A stretch of DNA of 8,624 nt, taken from Stenotrophomonas maltophilia (GTDB lineage: Bacteria > Pseudomonadota > Gammaproteobacteria > Xanthomonadales > Xanthomonadaceae). The first letter of the stretch is position 1, and every line of letters starts with the position of its first letter. This document shows positions 6,139 to 8,624 of this stretch, in pieces. The notes beneath the pieces are model-generated. The model saw only the letters and a program-made list of their open reading frames with translations. It ran no database searches and was not told the origin of the DNA. Location: contig DGLB01000062.1 in assembly GCA_002387845.1 (NCBI GenBank), forward strand, positions 1-8,624, given 5' to 3'. The position numbers and the translations under genes were made by a program.

Positions 6139-7686
6139 TTACCCGGCTTGAACGCGGTTCTTGCCGACCCGCTTGGCCGCATACAGCGCCGCATCCGCGC
6201 GCTTCAGCAACGCATCAACGTCTTCGCCCTGCTGCCACTGGGTCACCCCCGCACTGAAATGCACCGGCACCCGCTGCTCGTCCAGGTGCAGCGGCCGCTG
6301 CGCCAGCGAGCGCTGCAGCCGCAGCAGGGTCGACATGCTGTCGGCAGCCGGTGTTTCGGGCATCACAATCACGAACTCATCGCCGCCGATGCGGCTGACC
6401 ACATCCGAATTTCGCAGCAGCAGCTGGCACACGGCAACCAGGTGACGCAGCACCGCGTCACCGCCAGGGTGTCCGTGTTCGCTGTTGGTCTGGTGGAAGT
6501 CGTCCAGGTCGAGCAGGGCAATCGCCAGCGGATGCGAATGGCGCGTGGCGCGGGCGATTTCCCGCTCCAGCAGTTCGTCGAAGCCGCGGCGGTTGAGCGC
6601 GCCGGTGAGCGGGTCGGTGCGGACCTGCCCGGACATGTCGCTCAGTTCCAGCTCCAGTTCGGCAATGCGTGCTTCGGCCTGTTCCACTTCGCGGCGTGCA
6701 TTGCCCAGATGATCGCGGGCCTGCAGGGCCTGTTCCTGCACCTTGCCGGTGTCGCGCAGCACGTCCTGCAGCAGCTGGTTGAGGTCGGCGATGCTGCGCG
6801 CTTCCTTCAATGCCAGCGCGTAGCTGCTGATGCGGTCGTGGTAGTCGCTGGTGTGGGTGGCCATGCCGTCGAGCTGTTCGATGAACTCGCCCATCAGCCC
6901 GCGCATGGCCGCCTTGCTTTCGACGATGCCCTGTTTGAGCAGGCCCTGCTTGTAAATGACTTCGCGCAGGTTGGTGCGCGCCTGTTCGACCGAGTCGCGG
7001 TCCCGTGGGCCACCAATCAGGGCACGCACCGCGTGCAGCTGGCCGTGCAGCCAGCTGCTGTCGTCCAGCAGTTCACTGACGTTCTCCAGCAGCAGGTCGA
7101 ACAGGCTCAGCAGCAGTTCCTGCTGCTCCTGCCAGCCGTCGCTGCGCACGCCGATCTGGTGGGTCAGTTCGCGCAGGCGCACCTCCAGCGGCTGCAGCGG
7201 CTGGCCGGGATGCCACAGGCGCAGGTCGGCGGCCAGCTGTACCGGTTCGTTCTTCAGTTCCGGCATGTTCTGCAGCAGGCTGGCCACGGTCACGCCCAGG
7301 GTGTGACGCAGCAGCTCGCGCAGGCGCAGGCTGTCCGGTGGCCCGTCCGGGCTGTCCTGCTCGATGGTGCGGATGTACTTGTCGATCAGCTGGCGCATGG
7401 CGCGTCCATAGCTGACCCAATCGGCGCTGCGCAGCGCCGACTGCAGGCGCAGGCCCATGTCGCCCAGCTCACCCGGCAGGGTCGCCATGCCATTGGCAAA
7501 CGCCGCGAGCAGGGGTTCGGGCTGTTCGGCACCGGCAAACAGGCGCTGCAGGGCCGCACTGCCGCCAGCGCTGACCGTGCTGGCCGGCGCAGCCTCGACC
7601 CGCGCCGGGGTTGACCCGGCACGCCGCGCCAGCAGCCGTCCCACGGCGGTGCCAGGACTGGAGGAAGCGTCGGGGCGGTCCGTCAT
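6139..7686 (-). CDS. Diguanylate cyclase with C-terminal GGDEF domain
   Basis: A 515-residue soluble protein expected to make cyclic di-GMP from two GTP. The GGDEF domain fills residues 358-515. It opens with DPLTGALNRRGF at 358-369 and has the metal-site LLDLDDF at 391-397 (Asp393) and the guanine-contact Asn401. The signature GGDEF at 434-438 is intact. RNSD at 425-428 lies exactly five residues before it, a good inhibitory I-site, so product inhibition is expected. The C-terminus has SAGVTQW and ADAALYAAKRVGKNRV. Residues 1-45 look disordered. Residues 45-290 are helical with no PAS, GAF, REC or membrane segment. Residues 290-355 are a heptad-like coiled coil leading into the catalytic domain. 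The helical half recalls, from memory only, Pseudomonas aeruginosa DgcP. ATG 7686 is chosen because AGGAC lies seven bases upstream and the frame further up loses protein character. Confidence 0.94.
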   Translation of the reverse strand: MTDRPDASSSPGTAVGRLLARRAGSTPARVEAAPASTVSAGGSAALQRLFAGAEQPEPLLAAFANGMATLPGELGDMGLRLQSALRSADWVSYGRAMRQLIDKYIRTIEQDSPDGPPDSLRLRELLRHTLGVTVASLLQNMPELKNEPVQLAADLRLWHPGQPLQPLEVRLRELTHQIGVRSDGWQEQQELLLSLFDLLLENVSELLDDSSWLHGQLHAVRALIGGPRDRDSVEQARTNLREVIYKQGLLKQGIVESKAAMRGLMGEFIEQLDGMATHTSDYHDRISSYALALKEARSIADLNQLLQDVLRDTGKVQEQALQARDHLGNARREVEQAEARIAELELELSDMSGQVRTDPLTGALNRRGFDELLEREIARATRHSHPLAIALLDLDDFHQTNSEHGHPGGDAVLRHLVAVCQLLLRNSDVVSRIGGDEFVIVMPETPAADSMSTLLRLQRSLAQRPLHLDEQRVPVHFSAGVTQWQQGEDVDALLKRADAALYAAKRVGKNRVQAG

Positions 7687-7693
7687 GCGGCGG

Positions 7694-7698
7694 GTCCT
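7694..7698 (-). promoter_or_regulatory. Shine-Dalgarno for the diguanylate cyclase
   Basis: On the minus strand AGGAC lies seven bases before the ATG at 7686. The same reading frame stays open far upstream (to 8454, across the oxidoreductase gene), so this site is the main reason for placing the start at 7686. Confidence 0.55.
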
Positions 7699-7729
7699 GG
7701 GGCAAAGATGGAGTAGGGTAGGTGGGAAC

Positions 7730-7758
7730 AGTATCGGCGCTGGAACGGCCGGCTTGAA
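7730..7758 (-). promoter_or_regulatory. Possible sigma70-like promoter for the cyclase gene
   Basis: Reading the minus strand, TTCAAG (7758-7753) and GATACT (7735-7730) are separated by exactly 17 bases. They match the TTGACA and TATAAT consensus at three and four of six positions. Transcription would start near 7723, giving a leader of about 37 bases. The match is modest and untested. Confidence 0.3.
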
Positions 7759-7773
7759 GTCCCGCTGACCACC

Positions 7774-7795
7774 GTAGCGCCGGGCCCTGCCCGGC
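7774..7795 (+). repeat. SMAG-like REP hairpin (GTAG plus perfect 7-bp stem)
   Basis: GTAG at 7774-7777 is followed after one base by GCCGGGC (7779-7785), loop CCT, and GCCCGGC (7789-7795). A GTAG head plus a short GC hairpin is the layout of the SMAG family of REP elements described in Stenotrophomonas maltophilia, which are associated with REP-associated tyrosine transposases. Only one copy is in this window. Its 3' arm ends five bases before the Shine-Dalgarno of the oxidoreductase gene, so if transcribed the hairpin would sit in that gene's leader. Confidence 0.65.
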
Positions 7796-7799
7796 AACA

Positions 7800-7807
7800 G
7801 GAAGGAG
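7800..7807 (+). promoter_or_regulatory. Strong Shine-Dalgarno for the oxidoreductase gene
   Basis: GGAAGGAG lies five bases (CCCCC) before the ATG at 7813 and fixes the start. It is the best ribosome binding site in the window and directly follows the REP-like hairpin, which could limit or pause access to it. Confidence 0.75.
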
Positions 7808-7812
7808 CCCCC

Positions 7813-8445
7813 ATGAAGGTAATGCTGGTCGGTGCCACCGGTCTGGTCGGCACCCAGGCGTTGCATCTGCTGCTGGATGATCCCCGCTGCCAGACCGTGG
7901 TCGCCCCCACCCGGCGGCCGCTGGCATTGGCCGACGCCCATCTGCTCAATCCGGTGGTGGACTTTGCCCAGCTGCCGGAAACGGCCGACTGGTGGGCAGT
8001 GGATGCGGTGATCTGCGCGCTGGGCACCACCCTGAAGCAGGCCGGCAGCCGTGAGGCCTTTGCCGAGGTGGATCATCAGTATCCGCTGCAGGTGGCCCGC
8101 CGCGCCCGTGCGCACGGGGCGGCGAGCTTCGTGCTGAATTCGGCCAAGGGCGCTGACCCGGATTCCCGGTTCTTCTACAACCGGGTCAAAGGCGCGCTGG
8201 AGAACGACCTGCGGACGCTGGGCTACCCATCGCTGACGCTGGTGCGGCCGGGCCTGATCGGCGGCGAACGCAGCGAACGACGCACCGGCGAGCACCTGGC
8301 CAGCGTGGTGCTGGGGGCGCTGGCCCCGCTGCTGCCGCGTTCCTGGCGCATCAATCCGGCGGTGAACATCGCTGCCGCGATGGTGGACGCCGCATTGCAG
8401 CCTACCCCGGGCGTCCGGGTGATCGAGGCGGACCGGCTGGCATAG
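7813..8445 (+). CDS. NAD(P)-binding oxidoreductase, TIP30/HTATIP2-like atypical SDR
   Basis: A 210-residue Rossmann-fold protein of the atypical short-chain dehydrogenase group related to TIP30/HTATIP2. The dinucleotide motif GATGLVG is at 7-13. Arg34-Arg35 after the second strand suggests NADP(H) preference. CALGTTLKQAGSREAF at 68-83 is a hallmark segment of the family. Ser110, Tyr122 and Lys126 make a plausible Ser-Tyr-xxx-Lys catalytic set within NSAKGAD and FYNRVKGALE. RPGLIGG at 145-151 closes the substrate side. Its substrate is unknown. There is no signal peptide or membrane segment, so it should be cytoplasmic. It is a single gene, divergent from the cyclase with a 126-base gap and closed by the hairpin at 8454-8483. 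Length and motifs are complete. Confidence 0.9.
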   Translation: MKVMLVGATGLVGTQALHLLLDDPRCQTVVAPTRRPLALADAHLLNPVVDFAQLPETADWWAVDAVICALGTTLKQAGSREAFAEVDHQYPLQVARRARAHGAASFVLNSAKGADPDSRFFYNRVKGALENDLRTLGYPSLTLVRPGLIGGERSERRTGEHLASVVLGALAPLLPRSWRINPAVNIAAAMVDAALQPTPGVRVIEADRLA

Positions 8446-8453
8446 GGTGAACA

Positions 8454-8483
8454 CAACAACGGCCCCTTTCGGAGCCGTTGTTG
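8454..8483. terminator. Bidirectional hairpin terminator between convergent genes
   Basis: CAACAACGGC (8454-8463) pairs perfectly with GCCGTTGTTG (8474-8483). Two more G-C pairs form inside past one mismatch, closing a TTTC tetraloop. It starts 9 bases after the oxidoreductase stop and lies 20 bases beyond the E2 stop on the other strand. The distal arms are T-rich on both strands (GTTGTTG), so it can serve both convergent genes, although neither side has a long pure T-run. Confidence 0.75.
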
Positions 8484-8502
8484 CATCGCGACCGTGAAGC
8501 CG

Positions 8503-8624
8503 TCAGCTGGCCAGGGCGAGGTCATCCATCATCGCGCGCAGGAACCGCGCCGCCTCACCGCCAGTGGCGGCACGGTGGTCGAAGGTCACCGACAGCGGAA
8601 TGACCTTGTGCGCTTCCACGCCGC
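8503..8624 (-). CDS. 2-oxoacid dehydrogenase E2 (dihydrolipoamide acyltransferase), C-terminal fragment
   Basis: Only the last 39 codons and the TGA stop (8505-8503) are inside the window; the gene enters from the right edge. The fragment ends the catalytic acyltransferase domain of an E2 subunit, which transfers acyl groups from lipoyl-lysine to CoA in pyruvate, 2-oxoglutarate or branched-chain 2-oxoacid dehydrogenase complexes. PLSVTFDHRAATGGEAARFL contains the catalytic histidine in the DHR motif. The usual HxxxDG continuation reads HRAATGG, with Thr in place of Asp. FLRAMMDDLALAS is the normal C-terminal helix. The sequence resembles, from memory, branched-chain or unassigned Xanthomonadaceae E2 proteins more than AceF or SucB, but too little is present to assign the complex. 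Confidence 0.88.
   Translation of the reverse strand, partial: GVEAHKVIPLSVTFDHRAATGGEAARFLRAMMDDLALAS

Noticed and set aside
5133..6194. A 353-codon minus-strand open frame opposite yedI
   Set aside because: His/Arg/Gln-rich shadow of a gene that matches YedI end to end.
6148..7614. A 488-codon plus-strand open frame opposite the cyclase gene
   Set aside because: Antisense shadow; Gln/Val/Ala-rich without motifs, while the minus strand encodes an intact GGDEF domain.
7713..7722. Tandem GTAGG GTAGG as a second SMAG element
   Set aside because: No hairpin follows either GTAG, so only the four-base head is shared.
7687..8454. Upstream extension of the cyclase frame across the oxidoreductase gene
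   Set aside because: The extra residues are antisense to a well-supported gene, and a Shine-Dalgarno sits before the ATG at 7686.

Overview
The window is GC-rich DNA from a gamma-proteobacterium of the Xanthomonadaceae, most likely Stenotrophomonas. Two observations point there. The phosphoglycerol transferase has the start and length of the Xanthomonas OpgB type. A GTAG-headed hairpin at 7774-7795 also looks like the SMAG/REP elements that are abundant in Stenotrophomonas maltophilia. Nothing indicates a phage, plasmid, integron, CRISPR array or insertion sequence; this looks like ordinary chromosome with one unrecognised gene.

Layout. Left part, all on the minus strand and read right to left: an ABC1/UbiB-family atypical kinase (5051-3351), the phosphoglycerol transferase opgB (3193-1088), and an unrecognised protein starting at 985 and running off the left edge. 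The gaps are 157 and 102 bases, so one transcript or several are both possible. A divergent gap (5052-5168) carries an 8-bp perfect inverted repeat and a tandem direct repeat. It leads rightward into yedI (DUF808 membrane protein, 5169-6098, plus strand). yedI converges on a diguanylate cyclase (7686-6139, minus strand), with only 40 bases between the two stop codons.

Right part: the cyclase is divergent from a small TIP30/HTATIP2-like NAD(P)-binding oxidoreductase (7813-8445, plus strand). Their shared gap holds a tentative sigma70-like promoter for the cyclase and the SMAG-like hairpin, which ends five bases before the oxidoreductase Shine-Dalgarno. A bidirectional hairpin terminator (8454-8483) separates the oxidoreductase from the last 39 codons of a 2-oxoacid dehydrogenase E2 acyltransferase that enters from the right edge on the minus strand.

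Functionally the genes are a mixed housekeeping set: envelope glucan modification (opgB), quinone/lipid-associated kinase (ABC1), inner-membrane protein of unknown role (yedI), c-di-GMP signalling (cyclase), an oxidoreductase and 2-oxoacid oxidation (E2). No single pathway links them. The least explained content is the partial protein behind opgB, the conserved-looking helical N-terminal half of the cyclase, and the small inverted repeats in the gaps. No clear new biological system was found. All gene-free gaps are shorter than 300 bases.
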